Assembly: GCA_947371015.1 (NCBI GenBank)
Contig: CANBNK010000006.1
Coordinates: 1-64,000 of the forward strand
Length of the DNA: 64,000 nucleotides
Source of the DNA: Acetobacteraceae bacterium
Lineage (GTDB): Bacteria; Pseudomonadota; Alphaproteobacteria; Acetobacterales; Acetobacteraceae
Direction of reading: 5' to 3'
Part shown: positions 1 through 9,121 of the stretch, piece after piece
Layout: every line of letters starts with the position of its first letter
Numbering within the stretch: the first letter of the stretch is position 1
The notes under the pieces: generated by a model
Told to the model about the DNA's origin: nothing
Databases searched by the model: none
Seen by the model: only the letters and a program-made list of their open reading frames with translations
Made by a program: the position numbers and the translations under genes

Positions 1-251
1 GCTTCATGGGCGGCGTGCCCGGCCTGGATGTCCGCGGCGACCTGAAGGACATCAAGGCGCCGACGCTGGTGGTGAACACCGATGCCAGCGGCATCGACGG
101 CATGGACGCGACCTTGGCCTGGCAGCGGCAGATCAAGGGCAGCGAGTTGATGATCGTGCCGGGCGACAGCTACCACGTCGCCGCAAGCCACCCCGAGCAA
201 TGCGCTGCGGCGACGGTGGAGTTCATTCGCAGAAGGGGCGTGCAAGCATGA
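1..251 (+). CDS. alpha/beta hydrolase, C-terminal part (5' end outside window)
   Basis: The window opens inside this gene, so only about 82 C-terminal residues are seen. They fit the last part of an alpha/beta-hydrolase fold: a strand ending in VVNTDASG, which supplies the acid residue, then a loop with GDSYHVAASHPE, where the His is the expected catalytic base, and a closing helix. The nucleophile elbow lies upstream, so the substrate cannot be inferred. It is followed 55 bp later by an acyl-CoA carboxyltransferase on the same strand, so the two may be co-transcribed. Family assignment is reasonably sure; any specific function would be a guess. Confidence 0.7.
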   Translation, partial: FMGGVPGLDVRGDLKDIKAPTLVVNTDASGIDGMDATLAWQRQIKGSELMIVPGDSYHVAASHPEQCAAATVEFIRRRGVQA

Positions 252-306
252 CCGCCCCGATGGTCGGAGCGCCGCAGGCGCGGAGAACTGAATCGGAGGC
301 GCGACT

Positions 307-1866
307 ATGACCTGGGAACCGGAATTGGCGGAACTCCGCCATCGCGAAGCGCTGGCCAAGCGCATGGGCGGCGCCGACAAGGTGGCGCGCCAGCACGCCG
401 GCGGCCGGCTGACGGTGCGGGAGCGGGTGGACCAGGTGCTGGATGCCGGCAGCTTCCACGAAGTCGGCGCCATCGCCGGCAAGGCGCAGTACGACGCCGC
501 CAACGAACTGGTCGATTTTACCCCCAGCAACTGCGTCATGGGGCGCGGCCTGGTGGATGGCCGGCCGGTGGTGGTCTGCGGCGACGACTTCACTGTGCGC
601 GGCGGCAGCGCCGATGCGACCATCCGCGACAAGCCGATCATGGCGGAGCGCATGGCCGCCGACCTGCGGCTGCCGATCATCCGCATCATCGAGGGCTCGG
701 GCGGCGGCGGTTCGGTCAAGACCATCGAGACCACGGGCCGGGCCAACCTGCCGGGCGGCGTCGGCGGCACCTGGATGTACCACCACACCGGCGACAACAT
801 GGCGCGCGTGCCCTGCGTCGGGTTGGGGCTGGGCAGCGTCGCCGGGCTGGGCGCGGCGCGGCTGGCGGCGACGCATTTCTCGGTGATGGTGAAGGAGACC
901 TCGGCGATGTTCGTCGCCGGGCCACCGGTGGTCAGCGCGTTGGGCAAGCCGATCACCAAGCAGGAGTTGGGCGGCTGGGAAATCCAGTGCAAGGCCGGCG
1001 GCGTGGACCACGCGGTGGACAGCGAGGCCGAGGCCTTCGCCGCCGCGCGCCGCTTCCTGAGCTACCTGCCTTCCTCGGTCTGGGACGTGCCGGCGCGGCA
1101 GCCGAGCACGGATGACCCGGACCGCCGGGTGGAGAAGCTGATCAGCGCCATTCCGCGCAACATCCGGCAGACTTACCGGGCGCGCCCGATCATCGAGAGC
1201 CTGGTCGATGCCGGCAGCTTCTTCGAGATGGGCAAGATGTTCGGCCGGCCGCTCATCACCGGGCTGGCGCGGTTGCAGGGGCTGCCGGTGGCGGTGATGG
1301 CCGGCGACCCGATGTTCTACGCGGGGTCCTGGACCGCGGATGCCTGCGCCAAGGTCATCCGTTTCGTTGATCTCGCAGAAACCTTCCACCTGCCGGTGGT
1401 CTATCTGATGGACTGCCCGGGCTTCATGATCGGGCTGGAAGCCGAGCAGCGCGCGACCATCCGCTGGGGCGTGCGTGCCATGGCGGCGGTGAACCAGTGC
1501 ACCGTGCCGTGGTGTACCGTCATTCTCCGCAATGCCTTCGGCGTGGCCGGCGTGGTGCACCAGCCGGCCAGCCGGTATTCCATGCGGTATGCGTGGCCGT
1601 CAGCCCGCTGGGGCAGCCTGCCGCTGGAAGGCGGGATCGAGGCGGCCTATCGCGCCGAGCTGGACGCCGCTGACGACCGTGCCGCCGCGCTGGCGGAGAT
1701 CGAGGGCCGTTTGCAGAAGCTGCGCAGCCCGCTGCGGACTGCCGAGGCGTTCTGGGCCGAGGAGATCATCGACCCGCGTGATACCCGCAAGCTGCTGTGC
1801 GAGTTCAGCCGGCTGGCGGAACCGCTGCGCAGCCCGGGGCAACGCAGCCATGGGATACGGCCTTAG
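307..1866 (+). CDS. acyl-CoA carboxylase carboxyltransferase (beta) subunit
   Basis: A 519-residue protein with the size and two-domain crotonase-like layout of propionyl-/methylcrotonyl-CoA carboxylase beta subunits. These transfer CO2 from carboxybiotin to an acyl-CoA. The N-terminal half has the glycine-rich oxyanion segment SGGGGS (residues 131-136). The C-terminal half ends with the family signature IDPRDTR (about 488-494), preceded by LPLEGGIEAAY. The start is set by GGAGG at 295-299, 7 nt before the ATG. No biotin carboxylase/BCCP alpha subunit lies downstream; it may be upstream of the window or elsewhere. Substrate (propionyl-, methylcrotonyl- or geranyl-CoA type) cannot be told from this subunit alone. 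Confidence 0.9.
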   Translation: MTWEPELAELRHREALAKRMGGADKVARQHAGGRLTVRERVDQVLDAGSFHEVGAIAGKAQYDAANELVDFTPSNCVMGRGLVDGRPVVVCGDDFTVRGGSADATIRDKPIMAERMAADLRLPIIRIIEGSGGGGSVKTIETTGRANLPGGVGGTWMYHHTGDNMARVPCVGLGLGSVAGLGAARLAATHFSVMVKETSAMFVAGPPVVSALGKPITKQELGGWEIQCKAGGVDHAVDSEAEAFAAARRFLSYLPSSVWDVPARQPSTDDPDRRVEKLISAIPRNIRQTYRARPIIESLVDAGSFFEMGKMFGRPLITGLARLQGLPVAVMAGDPMFYAGSWTADACAKVIRFVDLAETFHLPVVYLMDCPGFMIGLEAEQRATIRWGVRAMAAVNQCTVPWCTVILRNAFGVAGVVHQPASRYSMRYAWPSARWGSLPLEGGIEAAYRAELDAADDRAAALAEIEGRLQKLRSPLRTAEAFWAEEIIDPRDTRKLLCEFSRLAEPLRSPGQRSHGIRP

Positions 1867-1874
1867 CGCCTGAT

Positions 1875-1902
1875 GACCGAAGGGGCGAAGGCCCCGAAGG
1901 TC
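1875..1902. terminator. hairpin between convergent genes
   Basis: GACC-gaa-GGGGC-gaag-GCCCC-gaa-GGTC forms a symmetrical stem-loop with two 3-nt internal loops and a 4-nt apical loop. It sits in the 48-bp gap between the convergent carboxyltransferase and cheZ genes, so it can act on both transcripts. There is no U-tract, so it may be a 3'-end stabiliser rather than an intrinsic terminator. Confidence 0.5.
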
Positions 1903-1914
1903 TGAAGCAGCCGC

Positions 1915-2493
1915 TCAAAACGCCATCAACCGGTCGATCTCGGCCTGGTCGATATCCGGCCCGCTGCCGCCGGTGGAGGTGATCACCGGCTTGGCCGCCT
2001 CCGCTGCCACGGCCTGGGGCGTGACCATCTGGTCCAGCATGGCCTCGACGCTTTGCAGGTGCTCGATGGCGCGGCGCAGGCGCTGGCCGGTCAGGTCCTG
2101 GAAGGTGCAGGCCTCGAAGATGTCGTTGACCTTGGCCAGCAGCGCCGCCGGGTCGCGCTGGCCGCCGCCGCTGGCCCAATCGGCAATGGCCTCGGCGGCT
2201 TCCATGATGCTGTTGGCGGCCTGTTCGGTGGCGACCACCACGGCTTCCAACTCACTGCCGCTGTTGCGCGTAGCCATGGTCGGCGCAGAGACCAGGCCGC
2301 TGATCTGGCCATGGATCGCGGCGATCTGCGCCGTCAGGTTGCCCTCGCTGAACTCGGCGAGTTCGACGGTAGCGTGCAATTCGGCACTGAGCTCGGCAAA
2401 CCGGCGGTCCACGAAGCGGTGCAGGCTCTCCAGCCTGTCGCCGACCTCGGACCGCACGACCTCGCGCAGCAGCGTTTCCAGTTCCTGCGGCAT
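1915..2493 (-). CDS. cheZ: CheZ-type phosphatase of phospho-CheY
   Basis: A 192-residue, mostly helical protein. The decisive motif is FQDLTGQ at 131-137. In E. coli CheZ the equivalent Asp143 and Gln147 position Mg2+ and the attacking water that dephosphorylates CheY~P; here they are Asp133 and Gln137. The protein ends in an acidic, hydrophobic helix (DIDQAEIDRLMAF) like the C-terminal CheY-binding peptide of CheZ, after a flexible Ala/Pro/Gly linker. No other chemotaxis gene is nearby, so it is an orphan. It is transcribed toward the carboxyltransferase gene and is probably its own unit. It is slightly shorter than enterobacterial CheZ. Confidence 0.85.
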   Translation of the reverse strand: MPQELETLLREVVRSEVGDRLESLHRFVDRRFAELSAELHATVELAEFSEGNLTAQIAAIHGQISGLVSAPTMATRNSGSELEAVVVATEQAANSIMEAAEAIADWASGGGQRDPAALLAKVNDIFEACTFQDLTGQRLRRAIEHLQSVEAMLDQMVTPQAVAAEAAKPVITSTGGSGPDIDQAEIDRLMAF

Positions 2494-2542
2494 CTAAGGC
2501 CCTCCAGCATGCAAAATGCCGGGGGTGGGTTAACGGAAGCCC

Positions 2543-3493
2543 CTATTCGGCGCGGATTCCGGCGGCGCTGATCAGTTCCTGGAACTGGCGCCGATTGGCC
2601 GCCATGCGCGTCGCCAGCGCGTCGGGGCCTTCGTAGAGCGGGGTCAGACCGTTATCCAGCAGGCGCTGGCGGAACTGCGGCATTTCCAGCCCGGTGCGGA
2701 TGGCGCGTGCCCAGGCCGCCACCGCCTCGGGTGGCATCGCCTTCGGCCCGCAGGCGGCGAACCAGCCGCTGATGGCAAAGCCCGGGACATCGGCGGAAAT
2801 CCGCGGCGCCGGGTAGCCGGGGTGGCCGGTTTCGTCGGCTACCGCCAGCAGGCGTAGCGCGCCGTCACGCAGCTGGCCGGAAACATCGGCCAGGTTGGTG
2901 ATGAAGAAGTCCACCCGGCCGCCCAGCAGGTCCACGATGGCGGGCGAGCCGCCCCGATACGGCACATGGACGATATCGATCGCGGCCATGCGCTTCAGCA
3001 ACTCGCCGGACAAATGCTGCGCGCTGCCGATGCCGGCGCTGGCGAAGGTCAGCTTGCCCGGCTGCGCCCGCGCGGTGGCCAGCAACTGCGCCACGCTGCG
3101 ATACGGGCCATTCGCCGCCACCACCAGGCCGTAGGTGGAAAGCGCCAGGTTGGCCACCGGGATCATCTCGGTCACCACATCCACCGGCAGGCGCTGGCCC
3201 GGCAGGTTGGGGCTGATGGTCATGGTGCCCATCGGGCAGGCCAGCACGGTGTAGCCATCCGGCGTGCCATGGGCCACGGCGTCGGCCGCGATCATGCCAT
3301 TGGCGCCGCTGCGGTTCTCCACCACGGCATTCTGGCCCAGCACGCTGCCGGCCATTTCCGCGATGACGCGGGCGGTGAGGTCGCCGGCGCCGCCGGCCGG
3401 AAAGCCGACGATGACGCGCAGCGGGCGGTCGGGGAACTCGGCGCGGGCGAGGCCCGGCGAGAGCAACAGCATGGCGAGCAGCAGGCGCCGCAT
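2543..3493 (-). CDS. Bug/TctC tripartite tricarboxylate transporter substrate-binding protein
   Basis: A 316-residue secreted protein: signal peptide MRRLLLAMLLLSPGLARA, then the Bug hallmarks FPAGGAGD, VVENRSGANG and PDGYTVL in the first 100 residues and HVPYRGG near 150. Bug proteins are periplasmic binders of small carboxylates, usually feeding a TctAB permease. No tctA or tctB is present in the window. The open frame continues far upstream through the divergent genes, but the Met at 3493 with an immediate signal peptide is the only sensible start. It diverges from the next Bug gene across a 192-bp gap, so the two could share control. Confidence 0.9.
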   Translation of the reverse strand: MRRLLLAMLLLSPGLARAEFPDRPLRVIVGFPAGGAGDLTARVIAEMAGSVLGQNAVVENRSGANGMIAADAVAHGTPDGYTVLACPMGTMTISPNLPGQRLPVDVVTEMIPVANLALSTYGLVVAANGPYRSVAQLLATARAQPGKLTFASAGIGSAQHLSGELLKRMAAIDIVHVPYRGGSPAIVDLLGGRVDFFITNLADVSGQLRDGALRLLAVADETGHPGYPAPRISADVPGFAISGWFAACGPKAMPPEAVAAWARAIRTGLEMPQFRQRLLDNGLTPLYEGPDALATRMAANRRQFQELISAAGIRAE

Positions 3494-3685
3494 GGGCGTG
3501 GTCCCTTCCCGGTTCAGTCGCGCCGTTGCCCGGCGCCTGGTGCCGCCTGTGGGCAGGCCTGGCAGTTGCCGGCAGCATCCCGCCCCCGCCGCGGCGGCGT
3601 CAAGCGGCTTGCCGAGCCGCCGCTGCCGTGACCGAATGGCGCCCAGGGAAGACGTCGCCACGGCATGACGTAGAAGGAGAGAGAC

Positions 3686-4651
3686 ATGTTGCTCCGCGTG
3701 ATGCTGACACTTTGCCTTTGTTGTGCCGCGCTGGCAGCGCGGGCGGCTGAATTCGCGCCCAGCCGGCCGGTGCGGATCATCGTGCCGGTCTCGCCAGGGG
3801 GCAGCGCGGACGTCATGGCGCGCATCATGGCGCAGGCGCTGACGCCGATGTGGGGCCAGCAGGTGGTGGTGGAGACCCGCACCGGCGCCGGTGGGCATAT
3901 CGGCGGGGAGATGGTGGCGCATAGCCCGGGGGATGGGCATACGCTGCTGTTCGGCACCATCGCCATCCACGCCGCCTATGGCATGTACAGCCGGCTGGGC
4001 TATGAGCCGGCGCGCGAGCTGGCGCCGGTGGTGATGCTGGTGGAAGTGCCCTTCGTGGTCACGGTGAACCCCACGACACCCTTCCGCACGCTGGCCGATT
4101 TCATCGCCGCGGCCAAGGCACGGCCGGGGCAGATCACCTTCGGTTCCGCCGGCAACGGCACCAGCACCCACATGGCCGGGGAGTTGTTCCAGCTGGTGGC
4201 CGGCGTGCAGTTGCAGCACGTGCCGTATCGGGGTTCCAGCCAGGCGCTGAACGACGTGATGGCCGGCAACATCAACGCCATGTTCGAGAACCTGCCGACG
4301 ATTCCGCCGGTGCTGCGGGATGGCCGGGTGCGCGCCCTGGCGGTAAGCAGCCAGCAGCGGGTTCCGCCACTGCCGGAGACGCCGACCGCGACCGAGGCCG
4401 GGCTGCCTGGATATGTGACGAACGCCTGGTTCACCATCGCGGCGCCGGGGAGCACGCCCCCTGCCCTGCTGGATGCGCTGAACCGCGACGTGCGCGCCGC
4501 AATGGCACTGCCGGAGACGCGGGAGAAGCTGCTGGCGCTGGGCACCACGCCGCGCGGCGACCTGGACGTGGCCGCGGTGCGCGACTACTTCGCGCGGGAG
4601 ACGATGGTGTGGAACCGCGTCATCGCCGCCGCGAACCTGAAGGTGGATTGA
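3686..4651 (+). CDS. Bug/TctC substrate-binding protein heading the hyuAB operon
   Basis: A 321-residue Bug protein with signal peptide MLLRVMLTLCLCCAALAARA and motifs VSPGGSADVMAR, GAGGHIGG and HVPYRGSS. A strong Shine-Dalgarno (AAGGAGAG) precedes the ATG. The stop codon abuts the ATG of the enoyl-CoA hydratase, so this gene leads the operon Bug-ECH-hyuA-hyuB. That placement suggests the bound solute is the substrate or precursor of the HyuAB pathway, probably a lactam, hydantoin-like or aromatic ketone/acid compound. The pathway link is inference from gene order; the ligand is unknown. Confidence 0.9.
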   Translation: MLLRVMLTLCLCCAALAARAAEFAPSRPVRIIVPVSPGGSADVMARIMAQALTPMWGQQVVVETRTGAGGHIGGEMVAHSPGDGHTLLFGTIAIHAAYGMYSRLGYEPARELAPVVMLVEVPFVVTVNPTTPFRTLADFIAAAKARPGQITFGSAGNGTSTHMAGELFQLVAGVQLQHVPYRGSSQALNDVMAGNINAMFENLPTIPPVLRDGRVRALAVSSQQRVPPLPETPTATEAGLPGYVTNAWFTIAAPGSTPPALLDALNRDVRAAMALPETREKLLALGTTPRGDLDVAAVRDYFARETMVWNRVIAAANLKVD

Positions 4652-5437
4652 ATGGGCGAGGTACGCCTCAGCGTCGCCGATGGCGTGGCGCGGCTGGTCT
4701 TCGACAATCCGGCGAAGCTGAACGCGATCGACGCCGGCATGTGGCGCGCGCTGCCCCGCCTGTTGGCGCGGGTGGCCGAGGACCCGGCGGTGCGCGTGCT
4801 GGTGCTGGCTGGTGAGGGTGAGCGCGCCTTCTGCACCGGCAACGACATCAGCGAGTTCGACAGCATCCGCGCCGACCCGGTGCAGGCCGACGCGTATAAC
4901 GACCTGCAACGCGCCGTGGCCCGGGCGATGGTGGCCATGCCGAAGCCGGCCATCGCCGCGCTGCATGGGCACGCGCTGGGTGCCGGCATGGAGTTGGCGT
5001 TGCAGTGCGATTTCCGGCTGGCAACGCCCACCGCCCGCATGGGGGTGCCGGCGGTGAAGCTCGGCCTGCCCTACCGCATGGAGGACATCGTCAAGATCGC
5101 CGATGTCGTCGGCCTGGCGCGGGCGCGGGAGATGGTGCTGACCGGCCGCAGCTACGCCGGGGAAAACCTGCTGGCGCTGGGTCTGGTGCAGCAGGTACTG
5201 CCGGACCGCGCCGCGATGGAGGCGGAAGTGTCGCGGCTGGCGGCAGAACTGGCGACCAATGCGCCGCTTTCGCTGGCCGCCGCCAAGCTGGCCTTCCGCG
5301 AATTGGCGCGGCGCGATGCCGCCCCCGACCTGGTGGCCTGCCGCGCCGCCGATGATGACTGCTACGCCAGCGCTGACTACGCCGAGGGCCGCCTGGCCCG
5401 CCGCGAGAAACGCGCGCCGATTTTCACCGGGACCTGA
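4652..5437 (+). CDS. enoyl-CoA hydratase/isomerase family protein
   Basis: A 261-residue crotonase-fold protein. The first oxyanion-hole segment is FCTGNDISEFD and the second is HGHALGAGMELALQCD, which keeps the first catalytic Glu (as E144 of rat hydratase, in GMELAL). The second catalytic Glu (E164) falls in MGVPAVKLGLP, where it is replaced by Ala, so plain syn-hydration of enoyl-CoA is uncertain; an isomerase, hydrolase or lyase role is possible. It starts directly after the Bug stop codon and is followed 4 nt later by hyuA. It acts in the cytoplasm on a CoA ester, probably a product of the same operon. Confidence 0.88.
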   Translation: MGEVRLSVADGVARLVFDNPAKLNAIDAGMWRALPRLLARVAEDPAVRVLVLAGEGERAFCTGNDISEFDSIRADPVQADAYNDLQRAVARAMVAMPKPAIAALHGHALGAGMELALQCDFRLATPTARMGVPAVKLGLPYRMEDIVKIADVVGLARAREMVLTGRSYAGENLLALGLVQQVLPDRAAMEAEVSRLAAELATNAPLSLAAAKLAFRELARRDAAPDLVACRAADDDCYASADYAEGRLARREKRAPIFTGT

Positions 5438-5441
5438 CCGC

Positions 5442-7499
5442 ATGCTTTCACTGGGTATCGATATCGGTGGCACCTTCACCGACGTGGTGGTGCTGGACCC
5501 GCGCGATGGACGCGCGGTGATCTGGAAGGAAAGCACCACGCCGGACGACCCCGCGCGCGGCGCCATGACCGGTACGCTGGCGGTGCTGAAGAAGGCCGGC
5601 GTGCAGCCCGGGCAGATCGGCCGCGTGGCGCATGCGACTACCCTGTTCACCAACGCGCTGATCGAGCGCAAGGGCGCCAAGACCGGCCTGCTGGCGACGG
5701 CGGGCTTCGAGGACGGCTTGGAGATCGGCCGCGAGCGCAAGTACGAACTCTACGACATTTTTATCAGTATGCCGCAGCCACTGGTGCCGCGGCCGTGGCG
5801 GCGCGGGGCGCTGGAACGCGTCGGCGCCAATGGTGAGGTTGTGCGCCCGCTGGATGTGGATGCGGCGCTGCGCGAGGTGGAAGCTCTGGTGGCGCAGGGC
5901 GTCGAAAGCCTGGCCGTCTGCCTGCTGCACAGCTACGCCAACCCTGCGCATGAGCGCGCGATTGCCGAGGCGGTGGCGCGGCGCTTCCCGGCATTGTCCG
6001 TCTCGCTGTCGTCAGATATCGCGCCGGAAATCCGTGAATATCCGCGCGCCAGCACTACGGTGGCCAACGCCTATGTGCGGCCACTGGCGGAACACTACCT
6101 GGAGCGGCTGGAGAGCGAGTTGCGCGCGGCCGGTATCCCCGGCGGGCTGTTCCTGATGCTGTCCAATGGCGGGCTGACGCATGTGGCCGAGGCCAAGCGC
6201 GCGCCGGTGCAGTTGCTGGAAAGCGGCCCGGCTGCGGGCGCGCTGGCCGGCGCCTGGTTCGGGCGGAATGCCGGGCTTGAGCGCGTGCTGGCCTTCGACA
6301 TGGGCGGCACCACCGCCAAGCTGGCGCTGGTGGACGGCAACGAACCTCTGGTGGCCTGGGGCTTCGAGGCGGCGCGGGAAAAGCGCTTCCTGCGCGGCTC
6401 CGGCCTGCCGATCCAGATCGCCACGGTGGAACTGATAGAAATCGGCGCTGGCGGTGGCAGCATCGCGCGGCGCAGCGATTTGGGCACGCTGAATGTGGGG
6501 CCGGAAAGCAGCGGCGCGCAGCCCGGGCCGGCCTGCTACGGGCGCGGCGGCACCGAGCCGACCGTGACCGACGCCGACTTGGCGCTGGGCTACCTCAACG
6601 CGGATTTCTTCCTCGGTGGCGCCATGCAGATCGACATGCCCGCGGCGCAGGCGGCGCTGGGGCGGCTGGCCGGCGCGCTGGGCGTCACGCCGGAGCGGGC
6701 GGCGTTTGGCGTGCATGACGTGGTGAACGAGAACATGGCCGGCGCGGCGCGCGTCGCCATTGCCGAACGCGGGCGCATTCCCAGCGAATATGCGCTGCTG
6801 GCGACGGGTGGCGCGGCGCCGGTGCATGCCTGGCATGTGGCGCGGAAGCTGGGCATTTCGCGCGTGGTTTGCCCGCCTGGTGCGGGCGCGGGCAGCACCA
6901 TCGGCATGCTGATGGCGCCGGCCCGGGTGGACCGCACCGCCAGCTTCAGCCAGCCGCTGGCCAGTGCGGACTATGCGGCGGCCGAGGCGATCTTCGGCGC
7001 GCTTGAGGCCGAGGCGCTGGAAGTTCTGCACGCAACCGGCGCCGATGTGGGCGCCCGGGTGGTCCGGCGCTTGGCGGATATGCGCTACATCGGCCAGGGC
7101 AGCGAGATCACCGTCGCGCTGCCGGCGGGCTTCGCGCAGCCGATGGTGCAGGCGGCCTTCGAGGAAGCGTATCGCGCGCTGTTTGCCCGCACCCCGCCGG
7201 GCGCCGCGGCGCAGTTCGTCACCTTGCGGCTGAGCGTGACCGCGCCGATGCCGGGCGCTGGCAACCGTCTGGAACTGCCGCGCCATGCGGCGACCGAGGC
7301 GCTGAAGGGGTATCGGAGCGTGTTCTTCCCTGATGGCGGCGCGCTGCGCACCGCGGTGTATGACCGGTATGCGTTGGCGCTGGGCGCCACCGTCAGCGGC
7401 CCCGCGGTGTTCGAGGAAGATGAGAGCACCTTCATCGTCGGCCCGAATGCGACGGCGCGGGTGTTGGAAGACGGTTCGATCCTGGCGGAGGCAAACTAA
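5442..7499 (+). CDS. hyuA: hydantoinase/oxoprolinase family protein, HyuA-type subunit
   Basis: A 685-residue protein of the HyuA/oxoprolinase family, which uses ATP to open cyclic amides or to carboxylate ketones (acetone, acetophenone). The N-terminus has the actin-like phosphate-binding motif GIDIGGTFTD and a second one, DMGGTTAKLALV, near residue 286. Length matches HyuA (about 680-700). The ATG at 5442 is chosen because GIDIGGTFTD must lie at the extreme N-terminus; the open frame upstream overlaps the hydratase. It overlaps hyuB by one base (TAATG), implying coupled translation and a stoichiometric complex. Which substrate is used cannot be decided from the sequence. Confidence 0.9.
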   Translation: MLSLGIDIGGTFTDVVVLDPRDGRAVIWKESTTPDDPARGAMTGTLAVLKKAGVQPGQIGRVAHATTLFTNALIERKGAKTGLLATAGFEDGLEIGRERKYELYDIFISMPQPLVPRPWRRGALERVGANGEVVRPLDVDAALREVEALVAQGVESLAVCLLHSYANPAHERAIAEAVARRFPALSVSLSSDIAPEIREYPRASTTVANAYVRPLAEHYLERLESELRAAGIPGGLFLMLSNGGLTHVAEAKRAPVQLLESGPAAGALAGAWFGRNAGLERVLAFDMGGTTAKLALVDGNEPLVAWGFEAAREKRFLRGSGLPIQIATVELIEIGAGGGSIARRSDLGTLNVGPESSGAQPGPACYGRGGTEPTVTDADLALGYLNADFFLGGAMQIDMPAAQAALGRLAGALGVTPERAAFGVHDVVNENMAGAARVAIAERGRIPSEYALLATGGAAPVHAWHVARKLGISRVVCPPGAGAGSTIGMLMAPARVDRTASFSQPLASADYAAAEAIFGALEAEALEVLHATGADVGARVVRRLADMRYIGQGSEITVALPAGFAQPMVQAAFEEAYRALFARTPPGAAAQFVTLRLSVTAPMPGAGNRLELPRHAATEALKGYRSVFFPDGGALRTAVYDRYALALGATVSGPAVFEEDESTFIVGPNATARVLEDGSILAEAN

Positions 7500-9121
7500 T
7501 GACCCGGACCTTCGACGCAGTTGAGCTGGAACTGCTGTGGCGCCGGCTGATCTCCCTGGTGGACGAAGCAGCGGCGGCGCTGGTGCGGACCAGCTTCTCG
7601 ACCCTGGTGCGGGAGAGTTATGATTTTTCCTGCATCGTCACAGATGAGACCGGGCAATCCCTGGTGCAGGCAACGGAAAGCATTCCGTCCTTCATCGGCA
7701 CGCTGCCGGAAACGGTGAAGCACTTCCTGCGCTTCTTCCCGGCCGACAAGTTGCAGCCGGGCGATGTGCTGATCACCAACGACATCTACCTCGGTACCGG
7801 GCATTTGCCGGATATCACGCTGGCAAAACCGATCTTCAAGGACGGCAAGCTGGTGGCGTTCAGCGCCTCCACCGCGCATGCGCCGGATATCGGCGGCAAG
7901 ATCCGCAGCCCGGAGCCGCGCGAGGTGTTCGAGGAAGGCCTGCAGATTCCGCCGATGAAGTTCTATCGGGCCGGCGTGGCGGACGAGACACTCGTAGAAA
8001 TCATCCGCAAGAATGTCCGCACGCCGGACCAGACCATGGGCGACCTCTATGCCCAGGTTGTCGCGCTGGACCTGATGGAAGACCGGCTGCTGAACCTGAT
8101 GCAGGGCTACGACCTGCCGGACCTGAACGACCTGGCGCGGGAAATCCAGGGTCGCTGCGAAAGCGCGATGCGGGACGCCATCCGCGCCCTGCCGGACGGC
8201 ACCTACCACAGCGAGTTGCAGACCGATGGCCTGCTGGACGTGCCGATCACCATCCGCATGGCGCTGACCATCAGCGGTGACGAGATCAGCATGGACTTCG
8301 CCGGCACCGACGCGCAGGTGGACCGGGCGATCAACTGCGCCATGTGCTACACCTATGCCATGGTGATGTACGGGGTGAAGGTCTGCACCAACCCCAACCT
8401 GCCGAACAACGAAGGCGCCTGGCGGCCGATCAAGGTCAGCGCGCCGGCGGGCTGCATCGTCAACCCGGTGTTCCCGGCCTCGGGCGGCTCGCGCATGCTG
8501 ATCGGGCATTACCTGCCGATGCTGGTCTTCGGCTGCCTCGGCCAGGTGGTGCCGGAGCGCGTCATGGCCGCATGTGGGTCGCCGATGTGGGGCATGAACC
8601 AGTCCGGCGTGCGCGCCAACGGGAAGCCCTACGCCAACATGTTCTTCTACAATGGGGGCATGGGCGCCAACCACCTGGCGGATGGCGTGACCACGCTGTC
8701 CTGGCCGTCCAACGTCTCCTCCACCAGCATCGAGATCAGCGAGCACATCGCGCCGCTGCGCTTCCACCACAAGAAGCTGCGACCGGACAGCGGCGGGCCG
8801 GGCAAGTGGCGCGGCGGGCTGGGTCAGGAAATCGCCATGGAATGCCTGAGCGAGACGCCGATCGCGGTCAGCTTCCTGGCCGAGCGCACGATCTTCCCGG
8901 CCTTCGGCATCGAGGGTGGCAAGGCCGGTGCGCCGGGCGCGGTGGTGATCAACGGCGCGGTGACGGACCCGAAGAAGCAGTATGTGCTGCGCGCCGGCGA
9001 TACCGTCTCGCTGCATACGCCAGGCGGTGGCGGGCATGGCCCGGCCAACGAACGCGCCCCGACCGCGCTGGCCGCCGACCAGGCCGCCGGCTATGTGACG
9101 GACGCCGCGCCCTATCGCTGA
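7499..9121 (+). CDS. hyuB: hydantoinase/oxoprolinase family protein, HyuB-type subunit
   Basis: A 540-residue HyuB-type subunit, normal in length for the stand-alone B chain. Features include the start TFDAVELELLWRRLISLVDEA, the conserved TNDIYLGTGHLPDITL segment, and a C-terminus with GGGGHGPANERAP. It partners HyuA, to which it is translationally coupled. The last 10 bp overlap the 3' end of the convergent DUF1028 gene, so no separate terminator fits between them. Together with the upstream Bug protein and hydratase it forms a probable uptake-and-activation operon. Confidence 0.9.
   Translation: MTRTFDAVELELLWRRLISLVDEAAAALVRTSFSTLVRESYDFSCIVTDETGQSLVQATESIPSFIGTLPETVKHFLRFFPADKLQPGDVLITNDIYLGTGHLPDITLAKPIFKDGKLVAFSASTAHAPDIGGKIRSPEPREVFEEGLQIPPMKFYRAGVADETLVEIIRKNVRTPDQTMGDLYAQVVALDLMEDRLLNLMQGYDLPDLNDLAREIQGRCESAMRDAIRALPDGTYHSELQTDGLLDVPITIRMALTISGDEISMDFAGTDAQVDRAINCAMCYTYAMVMYGVKVCTNPNLPNNEGAWRPIKVSAPAGCIVNPVFPASGGSRMLIGHYLPMLVFGCLGQVVPERVMAACGSPMWGMNQSGVRANGKPYANMFFYNGGMGANHLADGVTTLSWPSNVSSTSIEISEHIAPLRFHHKKLRPDSGGPGKWRGGLGQEIAMECLSETPIAVSFLAERTIFPAFGIEGGKAGAPGAVVINGAVTDPKKQYVLRAGDTVSLHTPGGGGHGPANERAPTALAADQAAGYVTDAAPYR

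Noticed and set aside
223-1560. 445-codon minus-strand open frame opposite the carboxyltransferase
   Set aside because: The plus-strand gene has the family signatures and a proper ribosome site; the antisense product is His/Arg/Ala-rich only.
3494-5740. Very long minus-strand open frame (over 1000 codons) continuing upstream of the Bug gene at 2543
   Set aside because: It is antisense to three well-supported genes, its translation is Arg/His/Gly-rich without any domain, and a signal peptide at 3493 marks the real start.
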